A stretch of 64,000 nucleotides of DNA from Gilvimarinus japonicus (GTDB lineage Bacteria > Pseudomonadota > Gammaproteobacteria > Pseudomonadales > Cellvibrionaceae): positions 3,472,001 to 3,536,000 of the forward strand of contig NZ_AP031500.1 of the NCBI RefSeq assembly GCF_042847215.1. The letters run 5' to 3'. Shown here piece after piece: positions 1 to 9,062 of the stretch. Each line of letters opens with the position of its first letter. Within the stretch, counting starts at the first letter, position 1. A program made the translations under genes and the position numbers. A model generated the notes under the pieces. That model saw only the letters and a list, made by a program, of their open reading frames with translations, was not told where the DNA came from and made no database searches.

Positions 1-293
1 ATGCCCATATACTCCAGCTCTTCCGGGTCACCCAAACGGTACAAATCAAAGTGGTACACCGTACGCGCAGGCAGCTCGTAGCCTTCAACCAGCGTATAGG
101 TCGGGCTCTTAACCGCGCCTGAATGACCAAAGTAACGCAACACGCCGCGCGTCAAGGTGGTTTTACCCGCACCTAAATCGCCATCTAAGTGCACGCTAAT
201 ACAGCCTGAGCAATGTGCTAGCTGCTCAGCCAAGCACTCGCCAAGCGCGACCGTCGCCGACTCGTCAGCCAGCCAGGTAGACCACTCAGTCAC
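1..293 (-). CDS. tsaE: tRNA threonylcarbamoyladenosine biosynthesis ATPase TsaE (partial, C-terminus off the left edge)
   Basis: TsaE is the P-loop ATPase that works with TsaB and TsaD in making t6A at position 37 of ANN-decoding tRNAs. The visible 97 residues carry the Walker A motif GDLGAGKTTLTRG, followed by the family blocks SPTYTLVEGY and VYHFDLYRL. The GTG start at 291-293 lies in the frame after the nnr stop and gives an 8-nt overlap with nnr, which suggests translational coupling. The neighbour order nnr then tsaE is the usual gammaproteobacterial arrangement, where amiB and mutL would follow off the window. The C-terminal third is missing only because the window ends. Confidence 0.93.
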   Translation of the reverse strand, partial: MTEWSTWLADESATVALGECLAEQLAHCSGCISVHLDGDLGAGKTTLTRGVLRYFGHSGAVKSPTYTLVEGYELPARTVYHFDLYRLGDPEELEYMG

Positions 294-1779
294 CTAAAAG
301 CTCCCCCACATACGCCAGAATGTCCGTTGCCAGTAAGCTCAACTGCCCGCCATCGGCCGCCGCCAAATCAGCAGCATGGGCGTGCACGCTGGCGCCCAGG
401 TTGGCCGCGTCATAGGCGTTTAGCCCTTGTGCTAACAGCGCCCCCAGCAAACCGCTTAGTACATCGCCCATACCGCCGCTGGCCATACCGGGGTTGCCGC
501 CGCTAATAATGTTAACCGGCCGCTGGGCACCGGCCACTAACGTGCCTGCGCCTTTTAGCAGCGCGACGCCACCGTATTGTTGTTGCAGCTTTTGTACACT
601 GGCGAAGCGCTCGGCTTGTACCTCCGCACTCTCGCAACCAAGCAGGCGCGCCGCCTCACCTGGGTGCGGCGTTAGCAGCCAGTTGTCGCGGGTTTTACCC
701 GCCGGCCACAGACGGCCCTTAGCAATTAAATTTAATGCGTCGGCATCCAGCACTAAGGGTAAGTCGGTGGCCAACGCCTGCTGCAGCATTTGCTCAGACC
801 AAGGCGATTGCCCGAGCCCCGGCCCCACCACCAATACGGTCGGGCGAGCCAGCCACGGCTCGAGCTCTTGGCCCGAAATAACACCACAGGCCATTACCTC
901 GGGCTGGCGCGCCAGCATGGCGGCCACGTGCTCGGGCCTTGTGGCCAAGCTCACTAAACCGGCACCACCGCGCGCCGCGGCCTCGGCGGTCATCATTGCG
1001 GCGCCACCGTGGCCCACATCGCCACCGATTACCATCACGTGACCAAAATCACCTTTGTGAGCATCCGCTTGGCGCTCGGGCAGGGTGGCTCGCAAGCTCG
1101 CGAAATCTTGCCGACAAACCGTAGCCTCAACCTCATGATAAATCTCATCGGGCGCGGCTAAATCATCAAATACCAGCTCGCCACTCAGGGCTGGGCCACG
1201 GCCGGTAAACAGGCCGCGCTTTTTACCGATAAAGGTCAGGGTAATATCGGCGTTAATCGCCACGCCCAGCTCGGCACCGGTGTCGGCACACAGGCCCGAG
1301 GGGATATCCAGTGCCAGCACGGGTAATTGGGTGCTGTTAATCTGCTCGATAACTTTGCGATACTCGGGCCGCACCTCGCCGCTTATACCAGTGCCCAACA
1401 AACCATCGACAATTACGCCGCTGGTGGGCGCGGGGCCCGGCGGCATCATGATCACGCCCTCTTGGCGGGCGTATTCGTAAGCGGCGCGCGCGGCGGCGCT
1501 GAATTTTTCTGGCTCGCCCAACAGCACCACGGTAACCGGTATACGGCGTGTCGCAGCCAATGCCGCCACCACAAAGCCATCGCCGGCATTATTGCCCGCG
1601 CCGGCAAAAATCGTAACCTCGTCTGGCTCACTAAAACGCTCTAGCAGTAATTCAAACGCGGCGCGGCCGGCGCGCTTCATTAGTGCCGCTGCCGGTACGC
1701 CGCTGGCGATAAACGCGCTGTCAAGGGCGCGCACTTGGGCGGCGGTGTAAAGCGCGGTCGATCGTGTGATGGCACTCAT
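286..1779 (-). CDS. nnr: Bifunctional NAD(P)H-hydrate epimerase / ADP-dependent NAD(P)H-hydrate dehydratase
   Basis: This enzyme repairs hydrated NADH and NADPH. The N-terminal epimerase (YjeF_N) domain shows GNNAGDG near residue 62, VDGLLGTG and LDIPSGL. The C-terminal ribokinase-fold dehydratase domain shows HKGDFGHVMVIGG and GNPGMASGGMGDVLSG. I start at the ATG at 1777-1779 (497 aa, beginning MSAITRS). The open frame runs 48 codons further up, but that stretch is Cys-rich, unlike the family, and lies in the divergent promoter region with queG. The gene is co-directional with tsaE and overlaps its start by 8 nt. Confidence 0.93.
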   Translation of the reverse strand: MSAITRSTALYTAAQVRALDSAFIASGVPAAALMKRAGRAAFELLLERFSEPDEVTIFAGAGNNAGDGFVVAALAATRRIPVTVVLLGEPEKFSAAARAAYEYARQEGVIMMPPGPAPTSGVIVDGLLGTGISGEVRPEYRKVIEQINSTQLPVLALDIPSGLCADTGAELGVAINADITLTFIGKKRGLFTGRGPALSGELVFDDLAAPDEIYHEVEATVCRQDFASLRATLPERQADAHKGDFGHVMVIGGDVGHGGAAMMTAEAAARGGAGLVSLATRPEHVAAMLARQPEVMACGVISGQELEPWLARPTVLVVGPGLGQSPWSEQMLQQALATDLPLVLDADALNLIAKGRLWPAGKTRDNWLLTPHPGEAARLLGCESAEVQAERFASVQKLQQQYGGVALLKGAGTLVAGAQRPVNIISGGNPGMASGGMGDVLSGLLGALLAQGLNAYDAANLGASVHAHAADLAAADGGQLSLLATDILAYVGELLGD

Positions 1780-1934
1780 AAAATAGGGAAACCCGCAAAA
1801 GTTGGGACAAAAATCAGTACAATAAGCCGACAAAACGCCAGCCCGTATCGTAAAAACGCCATTATAGGGGATGCACGCAAGCAACACTATGCAACAACCA
1901 ACATGCCGCCCAACGGACGCCAACGAGAACTATT

Positions 1935-3062
1935 TTGACCACCACCTTTGATTGGGAGCAACTTGCCCGCGATGTTAAACGCTGGGGCCGCGAGCTGGGC
2001 TTTCAGCAGGTGGGCATCACCGACACCGACCTCGCCCAACAGGAGCGTGCGCTACAGGCATGGCTGGCAAAAGGCTATCAGGGCGATATGCAGTGGCTCG
2101 CCGAACACGGCAATAAGCGCTCGCGCCCGGCCGAGTTAGTGCCAGGGACACTGCGAGTCATCTCAGCGCGGATGGATTATTTGCCCGGCGATACGCAGCA
2201 AATAAAAGTGCTTAAAAACCCCGAAAAAGCCTACGTTTCTCGCTACGCACTGGGGCGCGACTACCACAAATTAATTCGCAAGCGCCTAGCCACGCTGGGG
2301 CAGAAAATTGAAAGCGCTCTGCCCGATGAATTAAAGCCCAAGGGCGATCAACAAATGCGCGCGCTGGTGGATAGCGCCCCGGTCATGGAGCGCCCGCTGG
2401 CCGATAAAGCTGGCCTGGGCTGGACCGGCAAACACACTTTAATACTCAACGATAAGGTCGGCAGTTGGTTTTTTTTGGGCGAACTCTACACCTACCTGCC
2501 ACTGCCGGTCGATGTCAGTGAGCAGCCCAATCGCTGCGGCGACTGCACCGCCTGCTTAAAAGTCTGCCCCACCGACGCCTTCCCCGAGCCCTACACACTG
2601 GACGCCCGGCGCTGCATCTCGTATTTAACCATCGAGCACAAAGGCGCCATTGCTGAAGAGTTTCGCGAGCCTATGGGCAACCGGGTATTCGGCTGCGACG
2701 ATTGCCAGGCCATATGCCCTTGGAACAAATACGCCACTCCTACCCTTGAGCCCGACTTTTTACCGCGCCACGGGCTGGACAACACCGACCTGCTCACGTT
2801 GTTTAAATGGGACGAGGCGACGTTTTTAAAAAATACCGAGGGCTCGGCCATTCGCCGAATCGGGTTTGAGCGCTGGCAGCGCAACCTCGCCATCGGCTTG
2901 GGCAATGCGCCCTCACAAGCAGACATTATCACCGCCCTCGAGCAGGCACTGGGCCATGTTAGCCCCATGGTCGATGAACACATCCAGTGGGCCCTTGCGC
3001 AACAGGCCAACCCCAACCGGCGCCGGCGGCGTAAAATCAAACAGCCGTCCAGTAAGCGATAA
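1935..3062 (+). CDS. queG: Epoxyqueuosine reductase QueG
   Basis: QueG carries out the last step of queuosine synthesis in tRNA, reducing epoxyqueuosine with a cobalamin cofactor and two [4Fe-4S] clusters. Both ferredoxin-type Cys motifs are visible: CGDCTACLKVCP near residue 200, and CDDCQAICPW about 50 residues later. At 375 aa the length is normal. The frame opens with TTG (TTGACCACCACC), and I see no upstream in-frame ATG that fits. The N-terminus FDWEQLARDVKRWGRELGFQQVGI aligns well with the family, so TTG is probably the true start. The C-terminus is very basic (RRRRRKIKQ). It is divergent from nnr. Confidence 0.93.
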   Translation: MTTTFDWEQLARDVKRWGRELGFQQVGITDTDLAQQERALQAWLAKGYQGDMQWLAEHGNKRSRPAELVPGTLRVISARMDYLPGDTQQIKVLKNPEKAYVSRYALGRDYHKLIRKRLATLGQKIESALPDELKPKGDQQMRALVDSAPVMERPLADKAGLGWTGKHTLILNDKVGSWFFLGELYTYLPLPVDVSEQPNRCGDCTACLKVCPTDAFPEPYTLDARRCISYLTIEHKGAIAEEFREPMGNRVFGCDDCQAICPWNKYATPTLEPDFLPRHGLDNTDLLTLFKWDEATFLKNTEGSAIRRIGFERWQRNLAIGLGNAPSQADIITALEQALGHVSPMVDEHIQWALAQQANPNRRRRRKIKQPSSKR

Positions 3063-3270
3063 CACCCCCGAAGCAACCGGTTTCAAGGTCTTATTAACCC
3101 TTCACTATTGCCGTCATAGTCAATAAAAATAGGCCCTGACAAGCAAAAGCCCAGATTTTCGGGTACAATTGCCGCCCTCTGTGGCCCAGCCGCAAATGCC
3201 CAGCAACACCTGACGGCGTTAACCGGTCACACAGCTCTCTTATACTAACCACTGAAAAATACGGTCCGCT

Positions 3271-4725
3271 ATGAAAACACTGTCTGATATCGGTTTAGTC
3301 GGTCTCGCCGTTATGGGTGAGAACCTTATCCTCAACATGGAAAGCAAAGGCTTCACAGTAACGGCGTACAATCGCTCTGTGGACAAGGTCACCAACTTTA
3401 TTGAAGGTCGCGCAGCGGGCAAAAACATTCGCGGCGCCGAATCGATTGAAGAACTGGTAGCATCGCTCGAAAAGCCCCGCAAAATTATGCTGATGGTAAA
3501 AGCCGGCGCACCGGTTGACGCATTTATCGAGCAACTGATCCCGCATCTGGACAAAGGCGACATCATTATTGATGGCGGTAACACCCACTTCCCCGACACC
3601 AACCGCCGCGTTGAATACCTGCGCGAGAAAGGCATTCACTTTATTGGTGCCGGCGTATCCGGTGGCGAAGAAGGCGCACTCATTGGCCCATCCATTATGC
3701 CCGGTGGCGCCCCCGAGGCATGGGAATATGTTAAGCCTATTTTTCAAGGCATCTCGGCCAAAGTTGAAGACGGTTCACCTTGCTGCGACTGGGTTGGCGA
3801 AAATGGCGCCGGCCACTTTGTCAAAATGGTGCACAACGGCATCGAGTACGGCGACATGCAGTTGTTGTGTGAAGCCTACCAAATCATGAAAGAACTACTG
3901 GGCATGAGCGCCGATGAAGTCCACCAGGTATTTGCCGAGTGGAACAACACCGAGCTGGACTCCTACCTCGTTGAAATCAGCCGCGACATCATGGCCTACA
4001 AAGACGAAGACGGCGAGCCACTGGTTGAGAAAATCCTCGACACCGCCGGCCAAAAAGGCACCGGCAAATGGACCGGCGTGGTCGCGCTGGACTTTGGCGT
4101 ACCGCTCACCCTGATTGCCGAGTCGGTATTTGCCCGCTGCATCTCAGCACTTAAAGACGAGCGCGTAGAAGCCTCTAAAGTACTTACCGGCCCCGCGAAA
4201 AACTTTACCGGCGACAAAACCGCGTTTATCGAAGACTTACGCCAAGCCGTACTGGCCGCCAAAATCGTCTCTTACGCGCAGGGCTATACCCTGATGCGCG
4301 AAGCGGCTAAAGAGTTTGGCTGGCACTTAAACTACGGCGGCATCGCTTTAATGTGGCGCGGCGGCTGTATTATTCGCTCGGCCTTTTTGGGCGACATCAA
4401 AAAAGCCTTTGATAAAAACCCAGAGCTTAACAACCTGCTGCTGGACGACTACTTCAAAGACGTCGTCGTTAACTCGCAACAAGGCTGGCGCAACGTCGCC
4501 GCTACCGCCATCACCAACGGCGTACCGGTGCCTTGCCTAACTGCAGCACTGAACTACTTTGACGGCTACCGCACCGAGCGCTTGCCCGCCAACTTGCTGC
4601 AAGCGCAGCGCGACTACTTTGGCGCCCACACCTACGAGCGCTTAGACAAGCCACGCGGTGAGTTCTTCCACACCAACTGGACCGGTCGCGGTGGGGATAC
4701 GGCGTCTACCACTTACGATGTGTAA
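3271..4725 (+). CDS. gnd: 6-phosphogluconate dehydrogenase, decarboxylating
   Basis: This enzyme of the oxidative pentose phosphate pathway converts 6-phosphogluconate to ribulose-5-phosphate, CO2 and NADPH. The N-terminal Rossmann motif is GLAVMGENL, followed by the NRSVDKV loop. The substrate and catalytic stretch contains GAGVSGGEEGA and KMVHNGIEYGDMQ, and the C-terminal tail has GRGGDTASTTYDV. At 484 aa it is the long dimeric type. It stands alone, with a 208-bp upstream gap holding a possible -10 element TACAAT at 3164-3169 but no convincing -35, and it ends in a strong intrinsic terminator. Confidence 0.97.
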   Translation: MKTLSDIGLVGLAVMGENLILNMESKGFTVTAYNRSVDKVTNFIEGRAAGKNIRGAESIEELVASLEKPRKIMLMVKAGAPVDAFIEQLIPHLDKGDIIIDGGNTHFPDTNRRVEYLREKGIHFIGAGVSGGEEGALIGPSIMPGGAPEAWEYVKPIFQGISAKVEDGSPCCDWVGENGAGHFVKMVHNGIEYGDMQLLCEAYQIMKELLGMSADEVHQVFAEWNNTELDSYLVEISRDIMAYKDEDGEPLVEKILDTAGQKGTGKWTGVVALDFGVPLTLIAESVFARCISALKDERVEASKVLTGPAKNFTGDKTAFIEDLRQAVLAAKIVSYAQGYTLMREAAKEFGWHLNYGGIALMWRGGCIIRSAFLGDIKKAFDKNPELNNLLLDDYFKDVVVNSQQGWRNVAATAITNGVPVPCLTAALNYFDGYRTERLPANLLQAQRDYFGAHTYERLDKPRGEFFHTNWTGRGGDTASTTYDV

Positions 4726-4773
4726 GTAGTACGGTAAACGGTGGACGGGGAATGGTAAACGACCACTGAGATT

Positions 4774-4803
4774 AAAAACGGGGAGCTTTGGCTCCCCGTT
4801 TTT
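4774..4803 (+). terminator. Intrinsic terminator of gnd
   Basis: A 13-bp inverted repeat (AAAAACGGGGAGC at 4774-4786, GCTCCCCGTTTTT at 4791-4803) with a 4-nt loop ends in a T-run 50 nt after the gnd stop. The A-run on the other arm lets it also serve the opposite strand, where the orphan gene at 4872-5522 ends nearby. Confidence 0.9.
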
Positions 4804-4871
4804 ATGTCGATAGCGCGCTCATCACCAAACACACGCAACATTAGCCAGCGTTCAACGTTCAGATAAATCAA

Positions 4872-5522
4872 TTACGGCAATGGTGGAAAACCCACCTCGA
4901 CAATCAAGCAGGTACGCGGGCTTTCGCTTTCATGGACCGACGTTGCGTGTAAAAACTTAGCGTCGTGGCACACTAGCCGGCCAGCCTTGGGCGATACCCG
5001 AAACTGCTTTTCCGCCGGATATTCAAAGTAACGACCACCGCGCATTTCACTATCATTCTTATCATCGATAAAAATAAGATCAGCGCTAGCCTCCGGCACT
5101 TCGTGATAGTAAATCGCCACCAAATGAGGTATTACCGAGGTTCCCAGGGCGTGGCGATGCGCAATGGCATCACAGTTTTTATACATCTTATTAGCCCAGC
5201 TTCGATGGAATTTGAACTTACGAATATCTCTTGTTTCATTAAAGCCAAGCTGTAACGCGGCATCAAACATGCTTTTTAATATCCAAACCCCCAGCGAGCT
5301 GTTTTTAAAATCAAGCAAATCAGTTATCGCATGAGTCTCATAAAGATGTACGCTCGACAACGCTCTACCGCCCTGAGCGTCTTCAACGTTTTTTTCTGCC
5401 TGCACCGCAGGAAGGCTAAACAGCTCATTTAGCACTTGATCGACACGCGGACTTTCTCTCAGAGCATCTTGCTCATCCAAATCGTAAATACAGACACCCG
5501 TGTCGAATATAGGTACAAACAT
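4872..5522 (-). CDS. Orphan protein resembling 2OG-Fe(II) oxygenases
   Basis: A 216-aa protein without signal peptide or membrane segment. The second half looks like a double-stranded beta-helix oxygenase: HRHA near residue 142, then HLVAIYYHEVP, ADLIFID, PKAGRLVCHDAKFLHATSVH and PRTCLIVEVGF. This layout (first His cluster, a Gly-containing turn, distal His, then Arg) matches 2OG-Fe(II) enzymes such as the TIGR02466 type. Which residues form the iron triad is not certain, because the usual HxD is not plain. The start ATG has GGGAG at good spacing. It lies alone between the gnd terminator and orn. The substrate is unknown. Confidence 0.6.
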   Translation of the reverse strand: MFVPIFDTGVCIYDLDEQDALRESPRVDQVLNELFSLPAVQAEKNVEDAQGGRALSSVHLYETHAITDLLDFKNSSLGVWILKSMFDAALQLGFNETRDIRKFKFHRSWANKMYKNCDAIAHRHALGTSVIPHLVAIYYHEVPEASADLIFIDDKNDSEMRGGRYFEYPAEKQFRVSPKAGRLVCHDAKFLHATSVHESESPRTCLIVEVGFPPLP

Positions 5523-5613
5523 AGAAGACTCCCAACAATAATCTCTACAGCAAATTACTGCTACTCACCGAGGCGGCAGCCTCACTCATCGCTGTATACC
5601 CAAGCCGCTACGG

Positions 5614-6168
5614 CTACCCTAAATTAATAAACTCTGCTCGGTAATGCACTAACTCGGCAATCGAGTCTTTAATATCATCCATGGCCAAGTGTGCGCCGGA
5701 CTTTTTAACGCCGTCTAGCACTTCCGGCTTCCAGCGCCGGGCTAGCTCTTTTAGGGTGCTGACGTCTAAGTTACGGTAGTGAAAGTAGCGCTCTAGGGTG
5801 GGCATGCCGCGGGCGAGAAAGCGTCGATCTTGGCAGATGGAGTTACCGCATATAGGGGATTTTCCGGCGGGCACCCATTGCTGCAAAAACTCGATGGTTT
5901 CCGCTTCCGCTTCGGCGGCGCTGACTTTGGAGTTTTGCACCCGCTCGGTCAGGCCGGATTTGCCGTGCTGGCGGGTATTCCACTCGTCCATACCGTCTAA
6001 AAAGCTCTGCGCTTGATAGATGGCATGGACGGGGCCTTCGGCAAGAACATTAAGATTGGCATCAGTGACGATGGTGGCGATTTCGATGATAACGTCGCTG
6101 TCTGGGTCGAGACCGGTCATTTCTAGGTCGATCCAGATCAGATTGTCATCGTTGGAGGTAGGGTTCAT
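5614..6168 (-). CDS. orn: Oligoribonuclease
   Basis: Orn is the DEDDh 3'-5' exonuclease that clears RNA oligomers of 2-5 nt, including pGpG from c-di-GMP breakdown. The window also has PilZ and HD-GYP-type proteins, so c-di-GMP signalling is plausible in this organism. The first motif IWIDLEMTGLDPD carries the catalytic Asp and Glu; the late block HLAMDDIKDSIAEL carries the His and Asp. At 184 aa the length is usual. It is divergent from rsgA with about 60 bp between them, a very common arrangement. Confidence 0.97.
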   Translation of the reverse strand: MNPTSNDDNLIWIDLEMTGLDPDSDVIIEIATIVTDANLNVLAEGPVHAIYQAQSFLDGMDEWNTRQHGKSGLTERVQNSKVSAAEAEAETIEFLQQWVPAGKSPICGNSICQDRRFLARGMPTLERYFHYRNLDVSTLKELARRWKPEVLDGVKKSGAHLAMDDIKDSIAELVHYRAEFINLG

Positions 6169-6230
6169 ACCGTGTTTTCCTTTACAATGATGTTTTCAGC
6201 ATCTTAACATCTACTGACCGAGACGTGCCG

Positions 6231-7250
6231 TTGAGCAAACGCAAACTGACAAGACGCCAATCATGGCGGATCGAGAAGATTCAAAAAGAGCGTGAAAAGC
6301 GTGTCTCGCGGCGTGACGACACCGCCGACGCCAAGTTGGGCGAAAGCGATTTGGGCCCGGAACAGGACGGCTTAATTGTCACTCACTACGGCACTCAGGT
6401 GATGATTGAAGACGCCGAGCGGATGCGCAAACGCTGCCATTTTCGCAGTAATTTGGGCGGGCTTGTCACCGGTGACAAGGTAATCTGGCGCGACGGTAAC
6501 CCCTACGGCGTAGTGGTGGCCAAACGCGAGCGCGAGTCGGCCCTAAGCCGGCCCGACCCCTACGGCGACATGAAGACGGTCGCGGCCAATATCGACCGTA
6601 TCGCCATTGTGGTTGCCCCCTACCCCGAGCCGCACTTTAACTTGATTGACCGCTACCTAGTGGCCGCCGAGGCGATTGGCATTGAACCGGCGCTGGTCAT
6701 CAATAAAGTCGATTTAATTGATGACCAGCAGCGGGCTAAAGTCGAAGCCATTGCCGCGCTTTATACCCAGCTTGGCTATCAGGTACTGCGCGCTTCCGCC
6801 AAAAATGATGAGGGGCTCGAGCCACTTAGAGCTTATCTGGCCCACTTTACCAGCGTTTTTGTAGGGCAGTCGGGGGTCGGTAAATCATCCCTAGTGAATG
6901 CGTTGCTCCCCGAGAGCAATATTCGTGTCGGGGGCTTAAGTGAGCGCCAAACCGGCACCCACACCACCACCAGTGCACAGCTGTTCCATATCCCCACCGG
7001 CGGCTGTTTAATCGACTCGCCCGGGATTCGTGAGTTTGGTCTGTGGCACATAGCCCCGGATGATGTGCTAGCGGGCTTTAAGGAGTTTCGACCCTATATC
7101 GGTTACTGCAAATTCCGCGATTGCTCACATACCCACGAGCCGGGCTGTGCTATCTTGGAAGCGTTAGAAACGGGCGACATTAGCCCTGGCCGACTGGCTG
7201 GCTACCGCCATATTCTGGCGGATTTGCACCCGGGCCGAGGGAGCTATTAA
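6231..7250 (+). CDS. rsgA: Ribosome small subunit-dependent GTPase A
   Basis: RsgA is a circularly permuted GTPase that checks late 30S subunit maturation. The G motifs occur in permuted order: NKVD (G4), then GQSGVGKSSLVN (G1), then DSPGIREFG (G3). The C-terminal zinc knuckle is CKFRDCSHTHEPGC, and an N-terminal OB domain precedes the GTPase. The frame can open at GTG 6225, but GAGA at 6220-6223 lies 7 nt before TTG 6231 and only 1 nt before the GTG. TTG 6231 gives the usual family N-terminus MSKRKLTRRQ (339 aa), so I chose it. Confidence 0.95.
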   Translation: MSKRKLTRRQSWRIEKIQKEREKRVSRRDDTADAKLGESDLGPEQDGLIVTHYGTQVMIEDAERMRKRCHFRSNLGGLVTGDKVIWRDGNPYGVVVAKRERESALSRPDPYGDMKTVAANIDRIAIVVAPYPEPHFNLIDRYLVAAEAIGIEPALVINKVDLIDDQQRAKVEAIAALYTQLGYQVLRASAKNDEGLEPLRAYLAHFTSVFVGQSGVGKSSLVNALLPESNIRVGGLSERQTGTHTTTSAQLFHIPTGGCLIDSPGIREFGLWHIAPDDVLAGFKEFRPYIGYCKFRDCSHTHEPGCAILEALETGDISPGRLAGYRHILADLHPGRGSY

Positions 7251-7331
7251 GCTCACGAACAACTGTCATCATGATCTGCACCATCGCGCGGCGCGTATAC
7301 CGCACTGCAATTGATAAGTAAGGATAGCCGT

Positions 7332-8138
7332 ATGTCCACCCTCCCTTTAATTGTCGAGCCTGCCGAGCTGTTGCCCCTTTTAGACGGGCCAGCGGCGCCG
7401 CTGATTGTGGATTTATCCAGCGAGGCAAACTACCGTCGCGGTCACATACCCGGTGCCGCCCACGTGCCGCCGCAAATGCTACTGTGCAACCGACCGCCGG
7501 CACCTGGACGTATTGCCCCGGTTGAGCAACTGAACCGGTTATTTACCTACCTAGGGCTCACACCAGAAACCCACGTTGTGGTTTACGACGACGAGGGTGG
7601 CGGCTGGGCGGGCCGCTTTATTTGGACGTTGGATATGATTGGCCACAAGCATTATAGCTATCTCAATGGCGGCCTACATGCATGGCTAAATGACGATTTA
7701 CCGGTTACCCAAGCCGTGGAAGACCCCAATACCAAACCCATTGAGGTAGAAATAAGCCCCGAACGCCTGATTGAGATTCCCGACATTTTGGCGGGACTTG
7801 AGACGCATTCGATTCAAATCTTAGACGCTCGCAACCCTGCCGAATACAGTGGCGAAAAAGTGCTGGCGCAAAAAGCCGGACATATTCCCGGCGCCATCAA
7901 TGTGGAGTGGACCGAGCTGATGGACCGCGATAATAGTTTGCGCATTCGCTCTGACGCGCGCGAGTATTTAGCCGAGCGCGGTATTACCGGCGACAAAACT
8001 ATAATCACCCACTGCCAAAGCCATCACCGCTCGGGCTTTACCTATTTAGTGGGCAAATCCCTCGGCTTTGACATTGAGGGTTACCACGGCTCTTGGTCTG
8101 AGTGGGGCAACCACCCGGACACACCGGTCGAGGTATAA
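7332..8138 (+). CDS. Two-domain rhodanese-type sulfurtransferase
   Basis: A 268-aa protein with two rhodanese domains. The first has VVYDDEGGGWAGR at the active-site loop, with Asp in place of the catalytic Cys, so it is structural. The second has THCQSHHRSG, with the sulfur-carrying Cys. It probably moves sulfane sulfur (thiosulfate or 3-mercaptopyruvate type); the donor cannot be told from the loop. I start at ATG 7332 because TAAGGA at 7319-7324 is 7 nt upstream; the open frame extends 7 codons further. The mscS-like gene follows after 3 nt, so the two are probably co-transcribed. Confidence 0.88.
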   Translation: MSTLPLIVEPAELLPLLDGPAAPLIVDLSSEANYRRGHIPGAAHVPPQMLLCNRPPAPGRIAPVEQLNRLFTYLGLTPETHVVVYDDEGGGWAGRFIWTLDMIGHKHYSYLNGGLHAWLNDDLPVTQAVEDPNTKPIEVEISPERLIEIPDILAGLETHSIQILDARNPAEYSGEKVLAQKAGHIPGAINVEWTELMDRDNSLRIRSDAREYLAERGITGDKTIITHCQSHHRSGFTYLVGKSLGFDIEGYHGSWSEWGNHPDTPVEV

Positions 8139-8141
8139 CCT

Positions 8142-9062
8142 GTGTCAGACTGGCTCGACATCACCTTATTAAAAGTCGGTGAATACACCCTTACGACGGG
8201 CGCCTTACTGGCCAGTATTGTGGTGCTGATTGCGACTTTCGTCATTGCCTCGCTAGTCAGCCGCACGATCACTCGCGTTGCGCTTCATCGTCACTCGACG
8301 GTAGCGCATCAGCTTTATACCGTTAACCGTATTGTCTATTATTTTTTAATTGTCTTAGGCGCCATAGGCTCGCTGTCGGTGCTCGGGTTTCAACTCGACA
8401 AACTAGTCATCATCGGCAGCGCGCTGGGTATCGGTATCGGCCTCGGGTTGCAGTCGATTGTTAATAACTTTGTTTCGGGCATTATCATCCTGCTGGAAAA
8501 GTCCATTAAAGTGGGCGACTTTATCGAACTGGAATCGGGCTTGATGGGCGAGGTGCAAGAAATAAAATTGCGCTCGACGTTAATTCGCACCGCCGATAAC
8601 GTCGACATTTTGATTCCCAGCTCTGAGTTTATCAGCGGTCATTTAATTAACTGGACGCTGGAAGAGAACATTCGCCGCTTTCGTATTCCGTTTGGTGTGG
8701 CTTACGGCTCGAACAAAACCTTAGTGCGCGATGCAGTACTAAAAGCCGCCGCCACCGTGCCCTATACGTTAAGTGATGAGAAACACAAACCTGTGGTTTG
8801 GATGAGCGGCTTTGGCGACAGCAGCTTAGATTTTACCTTGGGTGTCTGGGTCGACCCCGTAGCGGTAAAAAGGCCCACCCAGGTAACGTCTGATTATGTC
8901 TGGGCTATCGATGATGCGCTACGCGAGGCGGGTGTAGAAATTCCATTTCCGCAAAGAGATTTGCATGTGCGTTCCAGCGCCATTAGCTTTGGACACGAGC
9001 CCGAGGCAAAAGCCGACACTATCGACAAAAGCATTCAAGCCAAATCACCGGAGTCAGACTGA
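8142..9062 (+). CDS. Small-conductance mechanosensitive channel, MscS family
   Basis: An inner-membrane tension-gated channel of 306 aa. Three hydrophobic segments lie near residues 15-40, 65-85 and 88-115. The pore helix and beta-domain entry carry the MscS signature GIGIGLGLQSIVNNF followed by IKVGDFIEL. The cytoplasmic beta and alpha/beta domains follow. It starts with GTG at 8142, 3 nt after the rhodanese stop. The 3' end overlaps the convergent luciferase-like gene by 9 nt. Confidence 0.92.
   Translation: MSDWLDITLLKVGEYTLTTGALLASIVVLIATFVIASLVSRTITRVALHRHSTVAHQLYTVNRIVYYFLIVLGAIGSLSVLGFQLDKLVIIGSALGIGIGLGLQSIVNNFVSGIIILLEKSIKVGDFIELESGLMGEVQEIKLRSTLIRTADNVDILIPSSEFISGHLINWTLEENIRRFRIPFGVAYGSNKTLVRDAVLKAAATVPYTLSDEKHKPVVWMSGFGDSSLDFTLGVWVDPVAVKRPTQVTSDYVWAIDDALREAGVEIPFPQRDLHVRSSAISFGHEPEAKADTIDKSIQAKSPESD

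Noticed and set aside
3136..3169. gnd promoter with CTGACA and TACAAT
   Set aside because: The spacing is 22 bp, too long for sigma-70. Only the -10 remains as a weak candidate.
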